Shown here: positions 8,445 to 16,133 of the stretch, piece by piece
Numbering within the stretch: the stretch's first letter is position 1
Layout of the letters: each line of letters begins with the position of its first letter
Source: a bacterium
GTDB taxonomy: Bacteria; Myxococcota_A; Polyangia; Nannocystales; Nannocystaceae
Length of the DNA: 64,000 nucleotides
NCBI GenBank assembly: GCA_024742475.1
Contig: JANSYI010000014.1
Span: 62,001-126,000 of the forward strand
Direction: 5' to 3'
The notes under the pieces: model-generated
The model's input: the letters and a program-made list of their open reading frames with translations, nothing else
Databases searched by the model: none
What the model was told of the DNA's origin: nothing
Position numbers and translations under genes: made by a program

Positions 8445-10085
8445 ATGACGTGGCATCGAATCGGTGGTGCAGTACTCGGTCTGTGCGTGGCGGCGTGCGG
8501 CGAAGAGACCCCCTCACAAACAGCCACCAACGGCTTTCCCGCCACGACTGGCGCCTCGTCTGGGCCCTCCACGGCGACGACGGGCACGAGCGCGGCGAGC
8601 AGCACGACCGCGCCCACATCGGGCTCGCCGAGCACATCGGGCTCGTCGGGAGATCCGCCGGCGGTGTTCGACGTCGGCACGCTCCCGGACGTCGACGTGC
8701 CGCAACCCGAGGGTCCCATCATCCCCGAGACGTGTGAGCAGGCGAGCGCGGGGCTGAGCACGGTCGGCTGCCTGTTCTACGGCGTCGACCTCGACCAAAA
8801 CGGCGGCCTCGAGTTCGACCAGTTCGCGATTGCGGTCTCCAACCCTCAGGCCGCCGCAGCCGCCGAGGTCATCGTCGAAGAGAAGGTCGGCGGCGTCTGG
8901 CAGCAGGTCGACAGCCACACGCTCGCGCCGCAGGCTCTGCACGCGTTCCCCCTCGAGGACAAGCACCACCAGGGCTCGGGCGTCATGGTCGGCGGCACGT
9001 ATCGGGTGAGCGCCGACGTGCCCATCGTCGCGTATCAGTTCAACCCACTCATCCAGGGCGCCGCGAGCTCGGACGCGTCCCTGCTCTACCCCGTCTCGAG
9101 CTGGGACTCACTCAACCGGGCCCTTCACTGGGGTGGCGGCTACGGCCGCGGCTACCTCACCATCGTGGCGGCGTTCGACGACACCACCGTCGAGGTCGTA
9201 CCCAGCGTCGCGACGCTCGGTGGCACGGGAGTCCCAGCGGGAACTCCCGGGACCCCCCTTTCGATCACGCTCGACGAAGGAGACATCGCCGAGGTCATGG
9301 TTTCGGCCGAGAACACCTCGCTCGTGGGCTCCCGCATCGAGAGCGACGACCCCACCAAGCCCATCGGGGTGTTCTCCGGGCACGAGTGCGCCTGGATTCC
9401 GCATCAAGTCACCGCCTGTGACCACATCGAAGACCAGCTCAGCGGCGTACGGCTGTGGGGCACCCGCTTCGTGGCGTCGCGCATGCCCGTGCGTCAGGCC
9501 CCCGGCACCGTCCCCGAAGACTCGCTGTGGCAGATCGTCGCCTCCGAAGACGACACCACCGTCACCTTCACCGCAGACCCCGAGGTCACGGGCGTTCCCG
9601 CGGGGCCACAGGTCCTTCAGGCCGGAGAGATGGTGCAGTTCTACGCGGGCGGCACCGAGGCCCACCCAGGCGACTTCATCGTCGATGCCGACAAGCCGAT
9701 CGCGGTGGCCAACTTCATGACCGGCGAGGGCAACCTGACGATGGGCAACACCGGCGACCCCGCGATGGCCCAGCAGAGCCCAATCGAGCAGTACCTGCCC
9801 CGCTACATCGTGCTCGTGCCCAGCGAGTGGGTGACCGACATGCTCGTCGTCACGCGACCCGCCGGGGTCGAGGTGACGGTCGACGGGGTCGCCATCGACG
9901 ACGCGGAGTTCGTCGACGCGGGCGAAGGCTTCGAAGTCGCGCGCGTCCTGACCACCGACGGCGTACACGCCCTCGACAGCGCGGAGGGCTTCATGGTCAT
10001 GGTCGTCGGCTTCGACGACGCCGACAGCTACGCGTACGTGGGCGGGACGGGGACGGGCGTCATCAACCCCAACCCCGAGGGCTGA
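8445..10085 (+). CDS. lipoprotein with IgGFc-binding-type domain
   Basis: This 546-aa lipoprotein (signal MTWHRIGGAVLGLCVAAC) has a Ser/Thr/Gly stalk to about residue 75. The ~430-residue beta-rich region that follows resembles the IgGFc-binding N-terminal domain found in animal FCGBP and in many myxobacterial surface proteins. Typical strings are PIVAYQFNPL, DSSLLYPVSSWD-like (here SDASLLYPVSSWD), IGVFSGHECAWIP and FIVDADKPIAVANFMTG. It starts 15 bp after the M48 gene and could share its transcript. It is probably an adhesin-like outer surface protein. The ligand is unknown, and real Fc binding should not be assumed. Confidence 0.85.
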   Translation: MTWHRIGGAVLGLCVAACGEETPSQTATNGFPATTGASSGPSTATTGTSAASSTTAPTSGSPSTSGSSGDPPAVFDVGTLPDVDVPQPEGPIIPETCEQASAGLSTVGCLFYGVDLDQNGGLEFDQFAIAVSNPQAAAAAEVIVEEKVGGVWQQVDSHTLAPQALHAFPLEDKHHQGSGVMVGGTYRVSADVPIVAYQFNPLIQGAASSDASLLYPVSSWDSLNRALHWGGGYGRGYLTIVAAFDDTTVEVVPSVATLGGTGVPAGTPGTPLSITLDEGDIAEVMVSAENTSLVGSRIESDDPTKPIGVFSGHECAWIPHQVTACDHIEDQLSGVRLWGTRFVASRMPVRQAPGTVPEDSLWQIVASEDDTTVTFTADPEVTGVPAGPQVLQAGEMVQFYAGGTEAHPGDFIVDADKPIAVANFMTGEGNLTMGNTGDPAMAQQSPIEQYLPRYIVLVPSEWVTDMLVVTRPAGVEVTVDGVAIDDAEFVDAGEGFEVARVLTTDGVHALDSAEGFMVMVVGFDDADSYAYVGGTGTGVINPNPEG

Positions 10086-10105
10086 GCCCGCCTTCACGCG
10101 CCCCA

Positions 10106-10117
10106 ACCCGGCCGGGT
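10106..10117. other. 12-bp perfect palindrome between convergent genes
   Basis: ACCCGGCCGGGT lies in the 41-bp gap between two convergent lipoprotein genes. It could form a short hairpin stopping both transcripts, but it lacks a T-run on either side. Confidence 0.3.
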
Positions 10118-10126
10118 CTGGCCCGA

Positions 10127-11503
10127 TCAGCCGCTGGGCGTGCCGGCGTTGCTCAGCGCAAAGCCGGTCATGTCCGAGTAGGTGTACGGGTAGTTGAAGC
10201 CCGTGACCGTGTCGGTGATGAGGGTGACCGGGTCCACGCGGTAGGCCTCGTTGCTGTTGATCGACGGGCCCCAGATGTTGCCCTCGAAATCGAAGCTCAC
10301 CCCACGTACGCGCGCGGGGAGCGGGATGGTCTGAGTCTCCATCAGGGTGGCCGTGTCGACGCCCACGAAGCCGTCGGCAGCGACCCACAGCGTGCCGTTA
10401 CCGTCTTCCATGCAGCCGTTACCCGAGCTGCTCAAGCCGGCGCTGGTCTGCCACGTCTCGGTCGTGGGGTCGAACCGGGCCACCGTGGAGCTGCACGTCC
10501 ACACGAAGCCGTCACTGTCGACGGTCATTCCGTAGCCGGCCGTCGGCATGTTCCACTGCCGGATCGCCATGGTCTCGAGGTCGACGTTGACGAGCTGGCC
10601 CACGCTGAGCTCGCTCGCCCACATGTTGCCGTCGGCATCGACCGCAGCGCCGTAGAGGCCGAAGACGTGGGTCTGCACGTTGGTGGCGTCGACTTGGTCC
10701 TCGATCGCTCCGGTCTCACCGTTGAGCCGGTAGACCGTCGCGGTCGTCGTGCTGCTGTTGTGCGTCGACGTCCACACCTTCATGTTCTCGTAGCGGCAGG
10801 TGCCATCGTTGAACTGACCTTGCGACCACGCCACGGGACGCTGCGAGTCGGTGTCGAAGGGTGTGTGCCAGACCATGCATCCATCGGGCCATGGCTTGAC
10901 GTCGCCAGGCCCCGTCGAGGTGTTCATGGGATCGGGGCAGTCGTCGGGCCGCGCGGCGAACATGGTCACGCCGCCTTGGCGGCTGGCGACCACGACATCG
11001 CCGTTGAGGTTGACCGACGTTCGCGACGGGCTACCGCCGCCGTCGGGGCGCACGAGGTAGCGGCCCTCTTCCACCAGGGTCTGCGTGTTGACCTTGGAGA
11101 TGGTCCCCTCGTTGCTGTTGGCGATCCAGATGTACGAGAAGTCGGTGCCGCCGCCTCCACCGCCTCCGCCTCCGCCGCAGCTGCTCCCTCCGTCGGGCGC
11201 GGCTCCGATGTCGAACACGGGTCCGCTGTCCGAGTCGTCCGCCGAGTCGGTCGCCGACGCCGAGTCCGACGCGCTCGCAGTCGCGCTCGCGCCGGAGGTC
11301 CCCGACGCGCTCGCCGTATTGCCCGAGCCCGACGCGGACCCTTCGGTCTCCGCTTCGGTGTCGCTGCCACCGAGTGTCGTCAAGCCTGCCGTGGCGGAGG
11401 CCGACTCGGACTCGCCGCCACTCGAAGCACCGCCACACCCGATCGCAAACCCCGCCACAGCGAAGCACGCGACCACACCCATCGTCTTGCACGTCTCGAG
11501 CAT
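10127..11503 (-). CDS. beta-propeller (NHL/Vgb-like) lipoprotein
   Basis: I chose the start at 11503 because it gives a lipoprotein signal (MLETCKTMGVVACFAVAGFA, lipobox IGC) with a GAGGGG site just upstream. Two earlier in-frame ATGs exist. The 458-aa protein has a long Ser/Ala/Asp stalk, a Gly run, and then a six-bladed propeller of the virginiamycin-B-lyase/NHL type. Repeated blades include YIWIANSNEGTISKVNTQT, GNMWASELSVGQLVNVDLET and GFVWTCSSTVARFDPTTET. Family members in myxobacteria are mostly uncharacterised surface lipoproteins. I see no clear lyase catalytic His pair, so a binding role is more likely. Confidence 0.8.
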   Translation of the reverse strand: MLETCKTMGVVACFAVAGFAIGCGGASSGGESESASATAGLTTLGGSDTEAETEGSASGSGNTASASGTSGASATASASDSASATDSADDSDSGPVFDIGAAPDGGSSCGGGGGGGGGGTDFSYIWIANSNEGTISKVNTQTLVEEGRYLVRPDGGGSPSRTSVNLNGDVVVASRQGGVTMFAARPDDCPDPMNTSTGPGDVKPWPDGCMVWHTPFDTDSQRPVAWSQGQFNDGTCRYENMKVWTSTHNSSTTTATVYRLNGETGAIEDQVDATNVQTHVFGLYGAAVDADGNMWASELSVGQLVNVDLETMAIRQWNMPTAGYGMTVDSDGFVWTCSSTVARFDPTTETWQTSAGLSSSGNGCMEDGNGTLWVAADGFVGVDTATLMETQTIPLPARVRGVSFDFEGNIWGPSINSNEAYRVDPVTLITDTVTGFNYPYTYSDMTGFALSNAGTPSG

Positions 11504-11569
11504 TGCCCCTCGCCGGTCCATGTTCGCGGCTCGCGGTGCAAAATTCAATCGCGGGAAGCCCGCCGCTCG

Positions 11570-13591
11570 CTACGTAGCGTTCGCGACGTGGGTTTCGAAG
11601 AAGGCGACGAAGCGCTCCGCGAAGTCGAGCTGATGTGCGCGCTCCGCAAGACCGTGGCCTTCGCGGGGATAGAGCGCAATCTCCGTGGTCACGCCGAAGT
11701 GTCGGAGACCGCGGTACAGCTCCATCGCCTGTCCTGGCGGGACACGCGTGTCGTTTTCTCCGTGTACGACCAGTGTCGCCGTCTTGGACCCTTCGATGTG
11801 CGCCATCGGGGAGCGCAGCCACGCGAGCTCGATGTTCTCCCAGGGCCACAGGTTCCAGTGCACGAGCGAGTTTTCGTGCTCGATCTCCGTGGTTCCGGAG
11901 AAGGAGACCCAGTTCGTGATCGCCGCGCCGACCATGGCGGCTTTGAAGTGCTTGGTATGCATCGTGGCCGCCAGCCCCGAGAAGTAGCCGCCGTAGCTCC
12001 AGCCGCCCATGCCGACGCGGTCGGCATCGACGACGCCTTGGGCCGCCAGATGCGCGATGCCGGCGAGCACGTCTTCGAACTCCTTGCCGCCCAGGTCGTT
12101 GTGGTCGGCCTTTCCAAAGGCGACCCCCCGACCCTGACTGCCGCGATAGTTGGGCATCAGCACCGCGAAGCCCCGGTTGGCGAACAGCTGGGCGGGGTAG
12201 GTGGCACGAGTGCCCCAGTTGTCGAGCGAGATCCCCTCGGGGCCGCCGTGGGGAAGAATGGCGAGCGGGGCGGCCTTGCCCTTCTCCGCGCCGACGGGCC
12301 GGATCAGCACGCCCTCGATCTCCTTGCCGTCGGCGGCGTTCCAACGCACCACCTCCTGCTTGCCGAGGGTCTTCTGGGCGAGCCACGGGTTCGAGTCGGT
12401 GAGGCGCCGCGGCGACTTGCCCAGCGCGGCCACGAACAGCTCCCCGGGGTGCTCCCCCGTGCTGCCCACGCATGCCACCGACTTGGCCTTGGCGTCCAGA
12501 TGCACCCGGGTGCACACCGGCCCCTGCCCGAGCATGGCCTTGCGCTTGCCCGAGTCGGGATCGACGCCCAGCAGCCGGGTGCGCGTGCCCTCGTTGGCGA
12601 GCATCAAGATCTGGCCCTTGTTCGGCCACACGATCGACGCGCCCGTGCCCTCGTAGTCGGCGGTGAGCGCCTTTGCGACGCCGCCGCTCGCGTCGACCAC
12701 GTGCAGGACGCCCGCGGTGGGGTCGCTGATGTCGACCGCCCCGAGGAACGCGACGCGCGATCCGTCGGGAGACCACGCGAGGCTTCCGAGCTTCCCCTCG
12801 GTCTTGGTGAGCGGTGCCCAGCCGCCACCGAGCTCGGCGACGAAGAGGCGGCTGTACATCATGACGGCGTCGACGTCGGCGCGCTCGTTGGCCTGGACCA
12901 CCAAGCGTTTGCCGTCGGGGGCCCAGGCGAAGTTCGCCACATGATGATCGGCCGAGCCCACCACCTCGGGCGCGTCTTCGCTGCCGACCTTCATGACGTA
13001 GAGGTGGCGAAACGTGCCCTTGACGTCCGAGAGCCTCCAATCGCGCCCCGCCTCGTCGGCCTCGCGCTCGGCCTTCGTCTTGGCCTTCTTGGCCGTAAAC
13101 GCGATGTGCTTGCCCTCGGGCGACCACTCGAAGTGGCTGACCCCACCCTCGACGTCGGTCAGCCGCTCGGGCTCGCCGCCTCTGGGAGAGATCCGGTAGA
13201 TCTGCGCCCCCGCGTCACCGCTGCGCGAGGACCGAAACGCCAGCCATCGCCCGTCGGGCGACCAGCGCGGTGAGTACGAGCTGCGGTCGGGCGCCGTGAA
13301 CCGCACCGGGTCGCCTCCCTTGGCGGGCACCATCCAGATCACGCTGCGCGAGCCTCCACGCCCTTCCATCGCCGAACGTGGCGTGCGGCGTACGAACGCG
13401 ACCATCGAGCCGTCGGGACTGATGGCCGCATCGGAGACCGACACCATCGAGACGATGTCCTCTGCGGTCAGCGTCTCGGTGCGAGGGACGGTCGCCGCGA
13501 TCGGCGTCCGAGGTGTGGCTGCAACGGCTTTGGTCGAGCCGGCGCAACCCAGGGCGAGGAGGGCGAGCAGAGCGGCGATCGCGGAGCGCAT
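11570..13591 (-). CDS. S9 family prolyl oligopeptidase-like serine peptidase (lipoprotein)
   Basis: This 673-aa protein starts with a lipoprotein signal (MRSAIAALLALLALGC). A WD40-like beta-propeller (about residues 45-400) follows, with repeats such as SPRWSPDGRWLAFRSSR and LAWSPDGSRVAFLG. The alpha/beta-hydrolase domain has the triad Ser 532 (GGWSYGGYF), Asp 614 (HGENDTRV) and His 646 (REGHGL). The oxyanion strand LPHGGPEG is also visible. This is the DPP4/acylaminoacyl-peptidase layout, cleaving short peptides in the periplasm or outside the cell. It is divergent from nothing nearby and probably monocistronic. Confidence 0.92.
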   Translation of the reverse strand: MRSAIAALLALLALGCAGSTKAVAATPRTPIAATVPRTETLTAEDIVSMVSVSDAAISPDGSMVAFVRRTPRSAMEGRGGSRSVIWMVPAKGGDPVRFTAPDRSSYSPRWSPDGRWLAFRSSRSGDAGAQIYRISPRGGEPERLTDVEGGVSHFEWSPEGKHIAFTAKKAKTKAEREADEAGRDWRLSDVKGTFRHLYVMKVGSEDAPEVVGSADHHVANFAWAPDGKRLVVQANERADVDAVMMYSRLFVAELGGGWAPLTKTEGKLGSLAWSPDGSRVAFLGAVDISDPTAGVLHVVDASGGVAKALTADYEGTGASIVWPNKGQILMLANEGTRTRLLGVDPDSGKRKAMLGQGPVCTRVHLDAKAKSVACVGSTGEHPGELFVAALGKSPRRLTDSNPWLAQKTLGKQEVVRWNAADGKEIEGVLIRPVGAEKGKAAPLAILPHGGPEGISLDNWGTRATYPAQLFANRGFAVLMPNYRGSQGRGVAFGKADHNDLGGKEFEDVLAGIAHLAAQGVVDADRVGMGGWSYGGYFSGLAATMHTKHFKAAMVGAAITNWVSFSGTTEIEHENSLVHWNLWPWENIELAWLRSPMAHIEGSKTATLVVHGENDTRVPPGQAMELYRGLRHFGVTTEIALYPREGHGLAERAHQLDFAERFVAFFETHVANAT

Positions 13592-13612
13592 CGCGCCGGA
13601 CCATACCGCAAC

Positions 13613-14101
13613 TCAAGAGGGCGATTGAGCGCTCTCGAGGACCTCGGCCACCCGGAAGGAGCCGACCGCGCGCGCGAGCTGGGCCGCCGTGCGGCCCCCG
13701 GGGTCTTGCGCTTCGATGGCAGCGCCCGTGTCCACGAGCGCCCACGCGGAGTCGGGCTGATTGAACATCGCCGCGTACATGAGCGCCGTGCGTCCCGAGG
13801 CGTCGACGTAGTTCAGCTTGGCGCCGTGCTTGGCGAGCAGCCGGATGATGTCGACATGGCCACCAAACGCGGCGCTGGCCAGCGGAGTACGACCGCCCTC
13901 GTTGGCCTTCTCGACGTCGGCGCCCCGCTCGAGCAGCAGCTCGACGACCGCGATATGACCTGCGGTCGCCGCCACGATGAGCGGCGTCATGCCCTTGTGG
14001 TTGGCCGCGTCGACCGGGAGCCCCGCATCGAGCGCTCGACGGACCGCGGCCACGTCGCCATTGCGCGCACTCTCCAACACCGGCTCGAGCTCTGGGGCCA
14101 T
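13613..14101 (-). CDS. ankyrin-repeat protein
   Basis: The ATG at 14101 is preferred over a start 165 bp upstream, since the extra segment is low-quality and would overlap the divergent neighbour. The 162-aa product is almost entirely ankyrin repeats, about four units (TPLIVAATAGHIAVVELLLE, TPLASAAFGGHVDIIRLLA, TALMYAAMFNQPDSAWALVD). It has no signal peptide, so it is probably a cytoplasmic protein-binding module. Its partner is unknown. It lies 21 bp upstream of the S9 peptidase gene on the same strand and may be its operon partner. Confidence 0.85.
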   Translation of the reverse strand: MAPELEPVLESARNGDVAAVRRALDAGLPVDAANHKGMTPLIVAATAGHIAVVELLLERGADVEKANEGGRTPLASAAFGGHVDIIRLLAKHGAKLNYVDASGRTALMYAAMFNQPDSAWALVDTGAAIEAQDPGGRTAAQLARAVGSFRVAEVLESAQSPS

Positions 14102-14182
14102 GTGCCGAGACTGACACACGCGCGCCGGAATGCCCGTCATCGCGCCGCAGCAATCGAATTGCGGGTGTGATACGCCGCATGC

Positions 14183-15154
14183 ATGGACCGGGCACGCCTG
14201 GGCGCAGCGCGCTTCGAAGACACGCGACGTGGCCACTACGAGAGCTGGTTTCAGCGCGCCAACCATCCCACCGAGCCCATCGCGGTGTGGATCCGCTACA
14301 CGGTGTTCATCCCCGCCAGCGGCGAGCGCCCCGCGCTGGGCGAGCTGTGGGCGATCCTCTTCGAAGGCAACTCCATCACGGCACGCAAGGCTGAGGTCCC
14401 TCTCGATCGATGCACCGCGTCGCGTCAGACGCTCGAGGTCGCGATCGCCGACTCCACGTTGGACCTCGAGACCTGCGAAGGCTCGATCGAGGACTTCCGC
14501 TGGTCGCTGCGCTACGCGAGCCCCGCATCCCCGCTCCTCATGCTGCCCGAGGCGCTCTACGGCGGCGGGTTTCCCAAAGCCAAGCTGCTCGTGGGCTCAC
14601 CTCTGGCTCGCTATTCGGGGTCGTTGCGCGTGGGCGAGCGGACGATCGACGTCGACGGCTGGGTCGGCTCGCAGAACCACAACTGGGGGAGCCGGCATAC
14701 CGACCGCTACGCCTGGGGCCAAGTCGCCGGCTTCGACGACGCGCCCGGCGTCTTCCTCGAGGCGGCCACCGCCTGGCTCCGCTTCGGCCCGGTGTGGACG
14801 CCCCCGCTCACGGTCGCGTCGGTGCGGATCGGCGAGCAGACGATCCAACGCGTCGGCATGCTGCAGGCCGTGCGCGCCAACGCGCGAGTCGACGGCTTCC
14901 ACTGGGAGTTCGAGACCACAGGCCGCAACGGATCCATCGCGGCCACCTTCGACGCCGACCCCGAGGCGTTCGTCGCGTTGCGCTACCTCAACCCGCCCGG
15001 CGGTCACAAGGCGTGCCTCAACTCGAAGCTGGCTCGCTGCACCCTGCGCGTGAGCGCCCCGGGCATGCAGCCCCTCGAGGCCAGCACCGAGCACCGCGCC
15101 GCGCTCGAGTTCCTCCGCGACGAAGCGCCTCCACAGCTCCCGCTACAGTTCTGA
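14183..15154 (+). CDS. CrtC/tocopherol-cyclase-like lipocalin-fold protein
   Basis: The 323-aa protein has no signal peptide. Its beta-rich sequence includes DGWVGSQNHNWGSRHTDRYA at about residue 155, which resembles the NHNWG region of carotenoid 1,2-hydratases and tocopherol cyclases (AttH/CrtC double-lipocalin fold). Other strands are FRWSLRYASPASPLLMLP and YAWGQVAGFDDAPGVFLEAA. Family members hydrate or cyclise hydrophobic isoprenoids, but no carotenoid genes are adjacent, so substrate and activity are open. It is divergent from the ankyrin gene and 20 bp upstream of the sigma-54 activator gene. Confidence 0.6.
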   Translation: MDRARLGAARFEDTRRGHYESWFQRANHPTEPIAVWIRYTVFIPASGERPALGELWAILFEGNSITARKAEVPLDRCTASRQTLEVAIADSTLDLETCEGSIEDFRWSLRYASPASPLLMLPEALYGGGFPKAKLLVGSPLARYSGSLRVGERTIDVDGWVGSQNHNWGSRHTDRYAWGQVAGFDDAPGVFLEAATAWLRFGPVWTPPLTVASVRIGEQTIQRVGMLQAVRANARVDGFHWEFETTGRNGSIAATFDADPEAFVALRYLNPPGGHKACLNSKLARCTLRVSAPGMQPLEASTEHRAALEFLRDEAPPQLPLQF

Positions 15155-15173
15155 CGTCTGCTATCAACAGGGT

Positions 15174-16127
15174 GTGGTGAATCTCGTCAAGCGCCCCGAT
15201 CGCGAGCTCGTCGAGTTTCACGGCATGGTCACCGTGGCCCCGGAGATGCTGGCGCTGTTTCGGTTGATCGAGCGAGTCGCCGCAACCGACACGTCGGTGC
15301 TGCTGCGCGGCGAGACGGGCACGGGCAAGGAGCTGGCAGCCCGAGCGCTCCACGAGCTCAGCGCCCGCGCCAACGGGCCGTTTCGCCCGATCAACTGCGC
15401 GACGCTCACCCCCGAGCTGGCGGCGTCGGAGCTGTTCGGGCACGTCAAGGGCGCCTTCACCGGAGCCATCTCGGACCGCGAGGGCCTCTTCGCCCTGGGC
15501 GACCGCGGCACCGTCTTTCTCGACGAGGTCGCCGAGCTCCCACTCGACATCCAGGCGCGCCTGCTTCGCGTCCTTCAAGAGCGCACCTTCGTCCCGATGG
15601 GTGGCGTGACCGCCCGCTCCACCAACATCCGCCTACTCGCCGCCACCCACAAGTCGCTGCGCCAAGAGGTGGAGGCGAAGAGGTTTCGGGAGGACCTGAT
15701 GTATCGCATCCGCGTGGTGCCGCTGTTCATCCCTCCTCTGTCGGAGCGAACCGGCGACATCGAGACGCTGGTGTGGCACTTCATCGACCGGTTCAACGAG
15801 CGCGGCGGCCGGGCGGTCGAGGGCGTGAGCGAGGCGACCATGCAGCTGCTTCGCGACTACTCGTGGCCTGGCAACATTCGCGAGCTGCTCAACGTGGTCG
15901 AGTACGCGTTCGCCGTCGGCGAAGGCCCCGTCCTCGAACCCGGCGAGCTGCCGCCGGAGCTTCGGGGCGAGCAGTTCCAGACCGGCAGACGCGGCACCGA
16001 CGACGACGAACGGGCCCGCATCCGCGAGGCGCTCCGCGAATCGGGTGGCCAGCGGAGCCGCGCGGCGGAGCTGCTGGGCATCAGCCGCTCCACGCTCTGG
16101 AGGCGCATGCGCGAGCTGAGCCTCTGA
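15174..16127 (+). CDS. sigma-54-dependent activator, AAA+ plus Fis-type HTH, no sensor domain
   Basis: The 317-aa protein is a bare bacterial enhancer-binding protein. Walker A GETGTGKE is at 46-53, the sigma-54 contact loop GAFTGA at 93-98, and Walker B VFLDEVAELP at about 114-123. The arginine finger/sensor region RFREDLMYRIRVVPLFIPPL follows. A Fis-like helix-turn-helix lies at 285-315 (RSRAAELLGISRSTLWRRM). It has no receiver, GAF or FHA domain, so activity must be controlled by a partner or by its own level. It opens at a GTG (15174, or 15177). All motifs needed for ATP-driven open-complex formation are present. Confidence 0.92.
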   Translation: MVNLVKRPDRELVEFHGMVTVAPEMLALFRLIERVAATDTSVLLRGETGTGKELAARALHELSARANGPFRPINCATLTPELAASELFGHVKGAFTGAISDREGLFALGDRGTVFLDEVAELPLDIQARLLRVLQERTFVPMGGVTARSTNIRLLAATHKSLRQEVEAKRFREDLMYRIRVVPLFIPPLSERTGDIETLVWHFIDRFNERGGRAVEGVSEATMQLLRDYSWPGNIRELLNVVEYAFAVGEGPVLEPGELPPELRGEQFQTGRRGTDDDERARIREALRESGGQRSRAAELLGISRSTLWRRMRELSL

Positions 16128-16133
16128 GCGAAC

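Noticed and set aside
8445..10085. Name suggests host antibody binding
   Set aside because: The IgGFc-binding label comes from domain similarity to animal proteins. Nothing in the sequence shows that a soil or marine myxobacterium binds antibodies.
9455..13273. Plus-strand open frame of 1272 codons
   Set aside because: It runs antisense to the beta-propeller lipoprotein and S9 peptidase genes, has Arg/Gly/His-rich composition and no family motif. Long antisense frames are expected at this GC content.
14102..14266. N-terminal extension of the ankyrin protein
   Set aside because: The added segment is Cys/His-rich, unlike ankyrin proteins, and would overlap the divergent gene.
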